The notes beneath the pieces are model-generated. The model saw nothing but the letters and a program-made list of their open reading frames with translations, ran no database searches and was not told the DNA's origin. A stretch of DNA of 64,000 nt from positions 456,211 through 520,210 of the forward strand of contig CAWBXR010000012.1 of NCBI GenBank assembly GCA_963792815.1, read 5' to 3'. Position numbers and translations under genes: made by a program. Of this stretch, positions 19,200 to 28,247 are shown one piece after another; position 1 is the stretch's first letter, and each line of letters opens with the position of its first letter. This DNA is from JARRPM01 sp963792815. GTDB taxonomy: Bacteria; Pseudomonadota; Gammaproteobacteria; Pseudomonadales; Halieaceae.

Positions 19200-21634
19200 C
19201 TCCCATCGCGGTAAGCCTCCATCCGGTCGCCATCGAGACGCATCAGGAACAGCCAGTGGTTATCGAGGAGGTTCCTGACCGTCTCATGACGCGCAATGAC
19301 CGTATCAATCGCATCCCTGGGCGCTTCGATGACAACCGTCAGGCGCAGCGGCGTGTGGAGCCAGCGTTCACCGTCGTGTAGTGATTGCCAGGGCAGCCCG
19401 ATGCGCAGGTCACCGCCGTTTCCCTCAAACACACCAATGCGGCCGTCGACAACATTGTGCAGCGTCTTGTTACCGCTGCCGAAGCGCTCGCTGTCCACAG
19501 TAGAGGCGAAATACTGCATATTGATCCAATTGGTCACAATCATCGGCGCTGTCATGATCAGTTCCAGCAGGCTGCCGCCGGGATCCTTGCTGTGATCATA
19601 GTCGTGCAGGAAACTGCGGCCCTGCAGGTCGACACCCCGGGTTCTGCTGCGCGGCGCGACAATAAACGAGGCGTTGTTGGCCAGGCCCCATTCCGGCCGG
19701 GTTTGCGCCCAGTCATCGGCCCGCTCGCGCATAGCCCGCAGCAAGCTCCGCGGCGAATGTTCCAGAGCATCCAGGCCCAGGGCATGTGCCCGCTCACGAC
19801 GCGCCTCGGCCCCTGCGGCCGCCAGCTGCGCTTGCATGTCCTGCGCATCCTGCGCGTGGCTGGCGGGCAGCTCGTCGAGATCGAACAGCAGCACCTCATC
19901 GGTAGTCGTGTTGTGCAGGCCCGCTACAAACCGGGTACTGTCCGGGATGTCAATGCCGCGCTCCCGCAGCAGGAGGCGCACCGCAGAGCAATTCAGCAGT
20001 CCCGCCAGCGCCCGCGCGTTAACCTCTCCCGTCTGGCCGCAGCAGGCACCGCAATCCAGCCCGGCACGGTGGGGGTTATTGCGGTTCTGGCTGCCGTGCC
20101 CGATCAGCAGGACCAGGCGGGCAAACTGCTCGCCAAGACCCATGCCACCGAGAACCTGCGCGGCAATGTCAGCCTGCCCGGCAACACCGCCGGCCGTTGC
20201 GGCATCCAGGGTGGGCCGAAGGGCCCGAGCCTGTTTCGCGTCCAGGCCCAGGCTGTCAGTCGAGGCGAAGGGCGAGCCCCCCGGCAGGCTGCGCTTTACC
20301 AGTTTGCCCAGGTAGCCAAGACCCATAGCCTCGACCAGCGTGAATGCAGAAAGTGGCACCGACTCAAAGGTGCGCCAGCCCAGCATGCCACGCAGGCGGC
20401 GGGCCCGGCCCTGAGTGATCACGGCGTCCCTGGCGGCGTCCCCGCTGCTATCGGTGATAGCCAGGGCCGGGGCCAGCAACCCGGGTAACTGCGGGCGCCT
20501 GGCGTGCGTGCCCAGCGGGGCGTAACTGATTGGCAGGCCGAAAAACCCGGCAAACCCGAGTGTCTGGATATCGGGCGACTGGGCTTCGAGGTGGCGTCGA
20601 AACACCTCGGAACGCACGTCGATACAGAATGCGGCCTGCAGCGCCGGCTGAGCGTCCAACGCGACCGGGGGGGTCGACAGCAGGCGATCGCGGAGGCAGC
20701 GCTGGTAGGCGACCTCCCGCGCCCGCTGCCACAGCAGTTGCGACTGCAGGGAAGGACTGCACACGGGTTGGGGAGACTCCTGCCACTCGGCCCGAGACGC
20801 TGACCAGAGCGAGTGCTCGTCTCGCGCACCGTCATCAAGCAGGCTCTCCCAACTCAACCGGATGGCAAGCAGGTCCACCAGGTTGTGATCTTCTGCCCCA
20901 CCAAGCCGCGCCTGCCAGCGCAGGTAGGCGCACCAGGCAGCCCAACCACCCACTCTCATCAGCACGGCTTGCAGGTAACTGGCCGCCTGCTGCCCGGACA
21001 CGCCAAGCTGTGCCAGCGAATCCGCTATCTGCTGCTCGGGGGTCTCGGCCAGGGCAGCGGCGCGGCGCGGAATGCCGGGCGCCTGCATCAGCAAGGAGAC
21101 ACTGTGATCCTCACTCAGGGCGTTGCGCCAACACGCATAAAGGCGACCGGACTGGTCCGGATGCCAGCCCGCCTGGTCGCGATCGAAGTAGGCGGCGCAG
21201 AACTGTGACACCTGGTGGGTGATACTGTCGCACCAGGAAAGTTCCCGCCGCAAATCCCGCTGTCGGTCCAGCAGGTCGCTGAGCAGCGGCAGCGGCGCCA
21301 GGGGCGAAGACTCATCATCCAGCGCCGCTATGAGCTGCTCAACCGTCAGGCCGGCATCGCTTTCTGCCAGCGCCTGCTGCAGGTCATCCATCGTGATCTC
21401 GCCGCGCCGCCAGGCTCCCCGGTAGTCCTCCAACGGCAGGGCCATGGGGGAAGCTGCGAGACTCGCCAGCTTGGCGGCCGTCGCCTCAAAGGTCTGGTGA
21501 ATACTTCCCCAGTACGGATTGACGGCGATCATTTTATCCAGCGGCCAGCTTGGCGCGATGCTATCCACTGCCGAGGCAATCGCAGTATGGATAACGTTGT
21601 GGTCGACCAGCATTGATGTCATGGGTGCGTTCAC
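19169..21634 (-). CDS. dabA: Inorganic carbon transporter subunit DabA (DUF2309)
   Basis: Cytoplasmic, membrane-associated subunit of the DAB dissolved-inorganic-carbon pump, proposed to hydrate CO2 to bicarbonate vectorially at a beta-carbonic-anhydrase-like zinc site while DabB supplies ion-gradient energy. 821 aa, usual for the family. The predicted zinc and catalytic residues are present: CIDVRSEVFRRHLE (Cys and Asp), and GHGSQNRNNPHRAGLDCGACCG (His and Cys). An N-terminal block with VNPYWG is also typical. It overlaps the dabB stop by 4 bp, so the two are coupled. No frameshift was found. Confidence 0.93.
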   Translation of the reverse strand: MNAPMTSMLVDHNVIHTAIASAVDSIAPSWPLDKMIAVNPYWGSIHQTFEATAAKLASLAASPMALPLEDYRGAWRRGEITMDDLQQALAESDAGLTVEQLIAALDDESSPLAPLPLLSDLLDRQRDLRRELSWCDSITHQVSQFCAAYFDRDQAGWHPDQSGRLYACWRNALSEDHSVSLLMQAPGIPRRAAALAETPEQQIADSLAQLGVSGQQAASYLQAVLMRVGGWAAWCAYLRWQARLGGAEDHNLVDLLAIRLSWESLLDDGARDEHSLWSASRAEWQESPQPVCSPSLQSQLLWQRAREVAYQRCLRDRLLSTPPVALDAQPALQAAFCIDVRSEVFRRHLEAQSPDIQTLGFAGFFGLPISYAPLGTHARRPQLPGLLAPALAITDSSGDAARDAVITQGRARRLRGMLGWRTFESVPLSAFTLVEAMGLGYLGKLVKRSLPGGSPFASTDSLGLDAKQARALRPTLDAATAGGVAGQADIAAQVLGGMGLGEQFARLVLLIGHGSQNRNNPHRAGLDCGACCGQTGEVNARALAGLLNCSAVRLLLRERGIDIPDSTRFVAGLHNTTTDEVLLFDLDELPASHAQDAQDMQAQLAAAGAEARRERAHALGLDALEHSPRSLLRAMRERADDWAQTRPEWGLANNASFIVAPRSRTRGVDLQGRSFLHDYDHSKDPGGSLLELIMTAPMIVTNWINMQYFASTVDSERFGSGNKTLHNVVDGRIGVFEGNGGDLRIGLPWQSLHDGERWLHTPLRLTVVIEAPRDAIDTVIARHETVRNLLDNHWLFLMRLDGDRMEAYRDGRWQAWPARIA

Positions 21635-23223
21635 CTTGATTCTGATTGCAGGGAAGAGTTGCGGTCGGCCGCGCTGTGCGCCAGCCGCGGGTTGAGCTTT
21701 ACCGGCCAGATACTGAACGTAAGCCGCGTGAAGGTTTCATCGAGATAGAAACCGCAGAAGGCCCAGGGATAGAGCGCCCGTGCGAAGCGACCATTGGGAT
21801 AACAGCGCAGCCAGACCTGGCTGCCGTAGAGAAAGCAGAAACAGAGCACCACCCAGGCCACCAGAGGCAACGGGGCCTCGGCTGCTGTCGGGGCCAGCCC
21901 TGCAAACAGGAGATGCCAGAGCAGGTAAAGCTGGGTGAGCGCGAGCAACTGCAATACGCCGCGCAGCAGATGTCCGGGTGCATTCCCCTGCTCCAGCCAC
22001 AACAGGGAAGCCAGGCCCAGGGCAACAATCAGCAGTGCCACAGGCGGCACCGCCAGCCCGGGCAGGAACAGCTGCCAGGCGGCGGCGGAACCGACCACCA
22101 GTACCGCACTCACCCCGACAGCCCCAAGATACCAAAGCGGCGCCGGCCCAGCCCCACCGGACACGAGTAAGTCACTGTCGCGCGCAGCGCGCACTGTATC
22201 ACCGGCGCTCAGGAAGGCGTGGGCCTTGTACAGTGAATGGGCTACCAGGTGCAGGAACGCGAGCTCGTAAAGGCCGAGGCCGATCTCCATCAGCATGAAG
22301 CCCATCTGCGCGCAGGTAGACCAGGCCAGGCGCACCTTGATACTGACGCGGGTGAGCATGACCAGTCCAGCGAGCACGGCAGTGAGACTACCCACAGTCA
22401 CGAGTAAAATCTGTGCGGCCGGCGCCAGCGCCACAAGTTCCGCCAGGCGGATCAGCACAAAACCACCAATATTCACCACACCGGCATGCAACAGCGCGGA
22501 CACCGGCGTGGGCGCCTCCATCACCTGGATAAGCCAGCCGTGCAGGGGCAGTTGCGCGGTTTTCAGGATGGCGGCCAGGGCAAACAGCACAGCTGCCGCC
22601 TGCAATGCCGTCGGCAGCGTATCCAGGGCAGCGAGATAGGCGCCCAGGCCGTCAAGGGAGAGCGTACCCGTCGAGCGGTATACGAGCAGCAGGGCCACCA
22701 CCAGGCAGACTTCGGCCAGACGGCTGACCAGGAACTTTTTGTGCGCTACGACCTGCGCGGCCTTGCGCTCGCGGTAGAAGGTGAGGAGGTGATGCAAGCC
22801 CACACTGGTGCCCGTCCAGGCCAGCACAATCACCAACAGGTGCCTGCTGAGAACCAGCACACCCACCGCCGCAAGGGTAAACAACATGGCGCGCACGAAG
22901 CGCGTCTGGTCGCGCTCGCCACTGAGGTAGCGCGCGGAATAGTTGATGATGACCCAGCCGAGCACCGCTACCAGTAAGGCCATCGTAAGCCCCAGGGCAT
23001 CTACCGTGAGCTGTTCGAACTGTGCCCAGGCCAGCGCAGCCAACGCGGTGCAGAGCGTCGCCAGCAACGCCGCGGTGGAAGTGAGCTGCGCGATCTTCCA
23101 GTGCCGGCCCGGGCGGCGCAATACCAGCAGGCAGCCTGTAGCGTAGACCAAAGGTAACAACCATCCACTTATCAATTCAGTCACATGCACCCCGCTTACG
23201 TTTCCCGCTAAGAAATCTGGCAA
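21631..23223 (-). CDS. dabB: DAB inorganic carbon pump membrane subunit DabB (NuoL-like)
   Basis: Polytopic inner-membrane protein of the proton-antiporter family related to complex I subunits NuoL/MrpA, about 530 aa with 13-14 hydrophobic segments. Typical antiporter elements are seen: SVGLHHLLTFYRERKAAQ, the lysine-bearing KTAQLPLHGWLIQVMEAPTPVSALLHAG, and HLVAHSLYKAHAFLSAG. In DAB systems this subunit couples cation flow to DabA. It is the first gene of the dab operon and is divergent from a LysR-family gene 78 bp away, which probably controls it. Confidence 0.92.
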   Translation of the reverse strand: MPDFLAGNVSGVHVTELISGWLLPLVYATGCLLVLRRPGRHWKIAQLTSTAALLATLCTALAALAWAQFEQLTVDALGLTMALLVAVLGWVIINYSARYLSGERDQTRFVRAMLFTLAAVGVLVLSRHLLVIVLAWTGTSVGLHHLLTFYRERKAAQVVAHKKFLVSRLAEVCLVVALLLVYRSTGTLSLDGLGAYLAALDTLPTALQAAAVLFALAAILKTAQLPLHGWLIQVMEAPTPVSALLHAGVVNIGGFVLIRLAELVALAPAAQILLVTVGSLTAVLAGLVMLTRVSIKVRLAWSTCAQMGFMLMEIGLGLYELAFLHLVAHSLYKAHAFLSAGDTVRAARDSDLLVSGGAGPAPLWYLGAVGVSAVLVVGSAAAWQLFLPGLAVPPVALLIVALGLASLLWLEQGNAPGHLLRGVLQLLALTQLYLLWHLLFAGLAPTAAEAPLPLVAWVVLCFCFLYGSQVWLRCYPNGRFARALYPWAFCGFYLDETFTRLTFSIWPVKLNPRLAHSAADRNSSLQSESR

Positions 23224-23253
23224 GAGCGATCCTGAAGCGATTCAATACTTTTG

Positions 23254-23296
23254 TATAATATATTATTCATTTATTATCGTTCTTTTTATGAGAACG
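23254..23296. promoter_or_regulatory. LysR-type operator and AT-rich promoter region between dabB and its regulator
   Basis: Inverted repeat CGTTCT (23278-23283), 7-bp spacer, AGAACG (23291-23296). It contains T-N11-A (T23281, A23293), the LysR-family site pattern. It ends 5 bp before the regulator ATG, so binding could cause autorepression. A TATAAT hexamer lies at 23254-23259 in a strongly A+T-rich stretch. Confidence 0.6.
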
Positions 23297-23301
23297 CTTA
23301 T

Positions 23302-24216
23302 ATGAGGCAGCTTAACTTCCATCATCTTTACTATTTCTGGGTGGTCGCCAAGGAGGGCCATCTGACCCGCGCCGCACAGCAACTGCATGTATCCCAGTCC
23401 GCCCTGTCATCACAGATCCGTCAACTGCAGGATCAACTGGGGCACGAACTATTCACCCGCGATGGTCGATCCCTGCGCCTGACCGAGATAGGCCACCTGG
23501 TGCTGGAGTATGCCGAGAGCATTTTCAACCTCGGGAGTGAGCTGCTGGCCCTGACCGAAAGCGGTGAGCTGCAACGCCTGCAGCGCCTGCGTATCGGTTC
23601 GGTGGCTACCCTGTCGCGCAACTTCCAGGAGAACTTCCTGCGACCGGTGATCGGTGAGGCAGAGGTAAGGCTGGTGATTCGCTCGGCCAGCCTCGAGGAA
23701 CTCCTGGAACAGCTGCGGGTGCACAAACTGGACCTGGTGCTCTCCAACCGCGCGGTGGCCGCGGACAGCTCGACTCCCTGGCGCTGCCAGCAAATCGCCG
23801 AGCAGAGCGTCTGTATCGTCGGGCCTCCCGGCAAACCGGCGAAGCAATTCCGCTTTCCCGAGGATCTTGAGCGACTGCCCCTGCTGCTGCCGGGACCCAG
23901 CAGCGACATCCGCAGCCAGTTTGACTTGCTCTGCGAGGAACACGGCATCGAGGTCGACCCATACGCCGAGGTGGACGACATGGCCATGCTGCGCCTGCTT
24001 GCGCGCGACTCGGGGGGGGCTGCAATCGTGCCGGAGGTCGTGGTGCAGGATGAGTTGCAAAGCGGAGTATTGCAGAAGTACTGTGTGCTGCCGAACGTGG
24101 CCGAACGTTTTTACGCCATCACCGCCAAGCGTCACTTTGAACTCGTGGCGCTTAAAACCCTGCTGGAAAAGTCACAGGAAAGCCTGCAGTCTTACCGCCG
24201 GGAAACTCCCCGCTAA
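23302..24216 (+). CDS. LysR-family transcriptional regulator (NhaR-like), divergent to dab operon
   Basis: The start chosen is ATG 23302 (MRQLNFHHLYYFWVVAKEGH), which puts the winged helix-turn-helix at the N-terminus as in the NhaR branch of LysR regulators; the frame opens 51 bp earlier at MYNILF without family support. The HTH recognition region is LTRAAQQLHVSQSALSSQIRQL. The C-terminal co-inducer-binding domain (about residues 90-300) has the two-lobe pattern. 304 aa. Divergent placement, with a palindrome in the shared promoter, suggests control of dabBA in response to carbon or pH. The ligand is unknown. Confidence 0.88.
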   Translation: MRQLNFHHLYYFWVVAKEGHLTRAAQQLHVSQSALSSQIRQLQDQLGHELFTRDGRSLRLTEIGHLVLEYAESIFNLGSELLALTESGELQRLQRLRIGSVATLSRNFQENFLRPVIGEAEVRLVIRSASLEELLEQLRVHKLDLVLSNRAVAADSSTPWRCQQIAEQSVCIVGPPGKPAKQFRFPEDLERLPLLLPGPSSDIRSQFDLLCEEHGIEVDPYAEVDDMAMLRLLARDSGGAAIVPEVVVQDELQSGVLQKYCVLPNVAERFYAITAKRHFELVALKTLLEKSQESLQSYRRETPR

Positions 24217-24295
24217 CCGGACCTGCTAGCCAATACCGGAAAGTGCTGATGGCCGCCATACTTCAGCCCTCGCGCTGATCGATTTGCCGATGATA

Positions 24296-24312
24296 TTGAA
24301 TGGCCAATTCAA
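24296..24312. promoter_or_regulatory. Inverted repeat TTGAAT-GGCCA-ATTCAA, candidate operator
   Basis: Perfect 6-bp arms with a 5-bp centre that is itself nearly palindromic. It lies 21 bp before the start of the small secreted protein and could control the metal-receptor operon. It does not match a Zur or Fur consensus well enough to name the regulator. Confidence 0.4.
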
Positions 24313-24333
24313 CTGTGCTATCTATAGCGCCCA

Positions 24334-24636
24334 ATGAATTCGCCACTATCCAACTTCGGTCGCTACTCTCGCCTCGCGCTGCTGCTCTTGATGCTCGCGG
24401 CGCAGGGTATCGCCGCTGCACATGATATTGGCGACAGCCACTCCCTCGAGTCCGACCTCTGTTCTACCTGTATTATTGGCCACGGCCTGGGTGCCGGTGT
24501 CAGCGTCAGCTACGAAACACCCGCCTTGCGGGTCTACCAGCCGCTGGTTCCGGTCCACTCCATCGCCGCCCCGCAGTCCGCCAGGACAGACTGTCACCTT
24601 GCCAGAGCCCCACCCCTCTCCTCCCGGAACACCTAA
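24334..24636 (+). CDS. Small secreted protein with CSTC motif, upstream of the TonB receptor
   Basis: 100 aa. A signal peptide (about residues 1-29, LALLLLMLAAQGIAAA) is followed by HDIGDSHSLESDLCSTCIIGHG, with a CxxC pair and three nearby histidines, and a third Cys near the end (RTDCHLAR). The compact His/Cys arrangement suggests metal binding. Small proteins of this kind, resembling DUF2946, are often encoded beside metal-related TonB receptors; the family assignment here is uncertain. It precedes the receptor gene by 71 bp on the same strand, probably one operon. Confidence 0.7.
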   Translation: MNSPLSNFGRYSRLALLLLMLAAQGIAAAHDIGDSHSLESDLCSTCIIGHGLGAGVSVSYETPALRVYQPLVPVHSIAAPQSARTDCHLARAPPLSSRNT

Positions 24637-24707
24637 AACCCGAACTGATCCATTTTTTTGGTTTTGTCGCCACATCGGTGGCGTGTAATCCATGAGAGAG
24701 ATTAACC

Positions 24708-26870
24708 ATGTACGTTCCAATCCGCCACGGCGTCGCGGTCGCGCTGTCTGTTTGCCTGTTGCCATCCGAAAGCCTGGCCCAGCCGGCTTCTACCGCACCG
24801 GTTTCACCCGACCATAGCCACGACGCTCTCGAAGAAATCGTTGTCACCGCAAACCCGCTGGGGCGTGCTTCGGATGACCTGTCCCAGTCCGCTACCGTGC
24901 TGCAGGGCGAAGTCCTGCGCCAGCAGCTGGCCAACTCGCTGGGTGAGACCCTGGCCCGCACCCCCGGCGTTGCGAACGCCAGTTTCGGCGAAAACGTCGG
25001 CCGCCCCGTGATCCGGGGATTGCAGGGCACCCGGGTGGGCATCCTGAGCAATAGCATGGCGGTGAGCGACGCATCATCGGTCAGCCAGGACCACGCTGTG
25101 TCTGTTGAGCCCTTCCTCGCCGACCAGATAGAAGTGCTGCGCGGGCCCTCTACCCTGCTCTACGGCTCCGGCGCCATCGGCGGGGTAGTCAATATGGTGT
25201 CACCCACTATCCCGCAGTCTGTTCCTGAAAATGGCTACAGCGGGCGCGCCACCGCGCAGGGCAATTCGGCTGCGGACGAGGAGTTCGCCGCAGGGCGGCT
25301 GGACCTGGGTAGCGGCGAGTTCGCCCTGCATATCGATGGCTTCCACCGACGCACCGACGATTACGATATCCCGGGCAATGCGAATCTGTATCCGGAAGAC
25401 GAAGATGAAGAAGCCGACCACGAGGACGGACACGAGGAGGACCATGAGCAGGACAGCGGAACCCTCTCCAACAGCTTCCTGAAAAACCACGGCTGGACCC
25501 TGGGCGGCAGCTGGATCGGGGAACAATGGCTGGTGGGCGCAGCGTATACCGACTACAAGTCCGACTACGGTATTCCCGGCGATGCCCATATGCACGCAGA
25601 GGAACATGGGGACGAACACGATGGGGATTTCGACGAAGAGCATCAAGAAGGGCACGCTGAGGAAGAGGCCCCGGTCTCGATCGAACTGAAGTCACAGCGC
25701 ACCGAGGTCGAGATAGCGGGCCGCGACCCCTTACCCGGCATAGAGCAGGTAAAGGTGCGCTATGTCGATATCCAGTATGAGCACACCGAATATGAGGGCA
25801 ACGAAGTCGGCACCGTGTTCAATAGCGACACCCACAATTCGCGGCTGGAGCTGAAGCACAGCCCATGGGGAATCTGGCAGGGTGTCTTTGGCTTGCAGTA
25901 CACCGACCTTGATTTTTCGGCGGTGGGCGCCGAAGCCTTTGTACCGACCTCACACACCGAGACGACCGGCGCGTTCTGGATCGAGCGGGCCGACCTGGGC
26001 GAGTGGCAGCTCGACATGGGGGTGCGCTACGAGGACGTGCAAACCAAAGTGCCAAATACCTTGATAGCAGAGGAAGGCGCAACAGGCCCCGGCGCGGACG
26101 CCGACTTCGCGCCGTTCAGCGCATCCGCGGGCGTAATATGGGAGCTGAACGAGATGATCAACCTCACCTTCAGCGCAGCCCACGCGGAGCGTGCACCCGG
26201 TGTGGATGAGTTATTTGCCAATGGGCCGCATGTCGCAACACAGGTCTTCGAGGTGGGCGATCCCTCGCTGAACAAGGAGACCAACCTGCACCTGGAAGGC
26301 GGGGTGAGTGTCGCTGTTGGCGGCTTCACCGGCAGTGCGACCATCTATAAAGATAACTTCAATGACTATATCTACCAGTTGAACACAGGACGGGAGGAAG
26401 ACGGGCTGCCGGTGCTGGTATGGCAACAGCAGAATGCGGACTTCATCGGGGCGGAAGCCGAACTGCGTTACGACTTTGAGCCCAACAGGTTCGGGCACTG
26501 GCAGTTGTTCGGCTTCGGGGACATCGTGGACGGGGAGCTGGCAGACAACTCGGACGTGCCGCTGGCACCGCCCAAGCGCATCGGCATGGGGCTGGATTGG
26601 GATCACGCGGGACTGGCCGCTTACGTACTTTGGGTACACGCCTATAAACAGGATAATCTCGCGTCGAGGGAAACGCCGACGCCCGGCTATGACCTGCTCA
26701 ATGCGGAGCTGTCCTATACCGTAACCACCGGCGACCAGCAGGAATTCCAGGTCTATCTGCAGGGCCAGAACCTGCTGGATGAGGACATCCGTAACAGCAC
26801 GTCGTACCTGAAGGACTTTGCACCCCAGATAGGCCGCAACGCAATCCTGGGGGTGCGCGCCTTCTTTTAA
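24708..26870 (+). CDS. TonB-dependent outer-membrane receptor, ZnuD-like zinc uptake candidate
   Basis: 720 aa beta-barrel receptor. A signal peptide (ends ESLAQ) is followed by a TonB-box-like segment DALEEIVVTANP, the plug domain (VLQGEVLRQQLANSLGETL, RPVIRGLQGTRVGILSN, LLYGSGAIGGVVNM) and a barrel ending in ILGVRAFF with the terminal aromatic residue. Two extracellular loops are rich in His, Asp and Glu: about residues 226-248 (EEADHEDGHEEDHEQD) and 290-325 (HMHAEEHGDEHDGDFDEEH). These resemble the metal-capturing loops of ZnuD. Zinc is the likeliest substrate; copper or nickel cannot be excluded. A small hairpin (24668-24683) lies in the leader. Confidence 0.88.
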   Translation: MYVPIRHGVAVALSVCLLPSESLAQPASTAPVSPDHSHDALEEIVVTANPLGRASDDLSQSATVLQGEVLRQQLANSLGETLARTPGVANASFGENVGRPVIRGLQGTRVGILSNSMAVSDASSVSQDHAVSVEPFLADQIEVLRGPSTLLYGSGAIGGVVNMVSPTIPQSVPENGYSGRATAQGNSAADEEFAAGRLDLGSGEFALHIDGFHRRTDDYDIPGNANLYPEDEDEEADHEDGHEEDHEQDSGTLSNSFLKNHGWTLGGSWIGEQWLVGAAYTDYKSDYGIPGDAHMHAEEHGDEHDGDFDEEHQEGHAEEEAPVSIELKSQRTEVEIAGRDPLPGIEQVKVRYVDIQYEHTEYEGNEVGTVFNSDTHNSRLELKHSPWGIWQGVFGLQYTDLDFSAVGAEAFVPTSHTETTGAFWIERADLGEWQLDMGVRYEDVQTKVPNTLIAEEGATGPGADADFAPFSASAGVIWELNEMINLTFSAAHAERAPGVDELFANGPHVATQVFEVGDPSLNKETNLHLEGGVSVAVGGFTGSATIYKDNFNDYIYQLNTGREEDGLPVLVWQQQNADFIGAEAELRYDFEPNRFGHWQLFGFGDIVDGELADNSDVPLAPPKRIGMGLDWDHAGLAAYVLWVHAYKQDNLASRETPTPGYDLLNAELSYTVTTGDQQEFQVYLQGQNLLDEDIRNSTSYLKDFAPQIGRNAILGVRAFF

Positions 26871-26894
26871 GCCGGGGATTTTGTAATTACCCGC

Positions 26895-26934
26895 CTCCCC
26901 GGGAAGGGTCGTGCAGACCCGTGCGACCGGGGAG
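26895..26934. terminator. Nested stem-loop between the convergent receptor and uspE genes
   Basis: Outer arms CTCCCCGG (26895-26902) and CCGGGGAG (26927-26934) enclose inner arms GGGTC and GACCC. It abuts the uspE stop codon. Position between converging genes suggests a shared terminator, but no T-run follows. Confidence 0.4.
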
Positions 26935-27919
26935 TCAGTCGCCCAGTTTAACCGCCGAGACGAAGCCCGGAGGCTTGATAGCGAGCACGGAGCAATCCAG
27001 GTGATTCAGGATCGTCTCGGCGGTATTGCCGATAATGAAACCCGGAACACCGGTTCGCGCCACCGTCCCCATAACGACAAGGTCCGCGCCGATGTTTTTG
27101 GCCAGTGCCGGAATCTCCTGCCGCGCCCAGCCTTTTACCAGGTGTGTCTTTGGTTCCAGGTAATCCAGTGAAGCCTGTCCCTGGTTGATGGCAACTTCCG
27201 CCAGCAGCGCCTCCAAACTGGCGTTGTGGTGCGCCCTTATCTGGGCGACATGAATGTCGACTTCCTCTTCCGTCTTCTGCACGAACCCGCTGTGCCGCAA
27301 GGCGCTCTCGGATATCGCTTGCCACGCGTGCGCAATATGCAGTTCGGCAAGATCCGCGACCGCGATCGCGCTGGCCCGTTCGAGAATCTCATGGTTGAGC
27401 GCGCGGCAGGTTTCGATCTCCTGCAGCGCATAGCCATCGCCGACATCGACCGCCGCCAGAATACAGCGATAGGCTTTGGGGGCCCCCGGCTTGATCAGCC
27501 AAACGGGGCAAGGACACTTGCGCAGCAGGTGCATATCGTCACTGCCAAAGAAGCGGTGTGCCCAGTGCTGACTTTCAGGCATCTTGATAACCAGGTCATA
27601 CCCGCCGCGCAGCACCTCCCGGATGATCTCGAGAAACGGCGTGCCCACCAGTATTTTCGTTTCAATCCTGACCCGCTTGCGAAACGGATCCACGATCGCT
27701 TCCAGCTCCCGGCTATGGCTACTCACCATTACTTCCTGAACACTGGCGGAGACCGGACCACTCTCACCCAATCCGATCGCTCGTTGTGACAAGACGAGGC
27801 GATATCAACCAGGTCAGGCTGGCCTGGTTAGTCTCAGCCAGCGTAATCGGCACGTTCCAGGACGGGCTTGCAATCCTTTCCGACTCCACCGCGCAAAGTA
27901 TCTTCAGAAACCGCTTCAT
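26935..27919 (-). CDS. uspE: Universal stress protein, UspE-like tandem domain (frame broken near N-terminus)
   Basis: Cytoplasmic tandem-Usp protein. From ATG 27919, MKRFLKILCAVESERI and LAETNQASLT match the start of UspE. The frame then breaks between about 27775 and 27850 and resumes as IGLGESGPVSASVQEVMV through both domains. The linker has the typical UspE stretch GSDDMHLLRKCPCPVWLIKP, and the second domain ends in the nucleotide-binding pattern GADLVVMGTVARTGVPGFIIGNTAE. The joined length of about 328 aa fits UspE. More than one base change seems needed in the first 50 codons, so either clustered sequencing errors or a decayed N-terminus is possible. Confidence 0.8.
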
Positions 27920-28247
27920 CACGTTCTCCCAATCCATTACCTCATCAGGATATCGTGAAAATACTGGCTACACCTTGCCCCAGCGCAATCATTTCTTTGA
28001 AAACCGCTGCTCGAGTCTCGAGCCAGTGAACCTGTGCCCAGCGGCAAAAGCAGAGCATTTCAAACTCTGATTCCGATAGATGCGAAGCAACAGGTCTGCA
28101 GGGAACCTGGTGCCTGGAGAAAGGAAGGCTAAGCCGGGTGCGAAGTCACCCGCGCGTATCGGTCACGGACCTCGGTGCCTGCTGCATTGCGGCTTTCACA
28201 CTTGAGCTGCTAACTGCGGGCCCCGGGTGCTGCGCGGCCCCGGCAGG
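27920..28247. other. Intergenic gap with no gene seen
   Basis: 328 bp between the 5' end of uspE and the 3' end of guaA (same strand). It should carry the guaA-side terminator and the uspE promoter. GC-rich hairpins are possible near 28215-28245 (GGGCCCCGGG), without a T-run. No ORF or RNA gene is supported. Confidence 0.5.

Noticed and set aside
24668..24683. Riboswitch in the leader of the TonB receptor
   Set aside because: Only one small hairpin is seen; no cobalamin or other riboswitch consensus could be matched.
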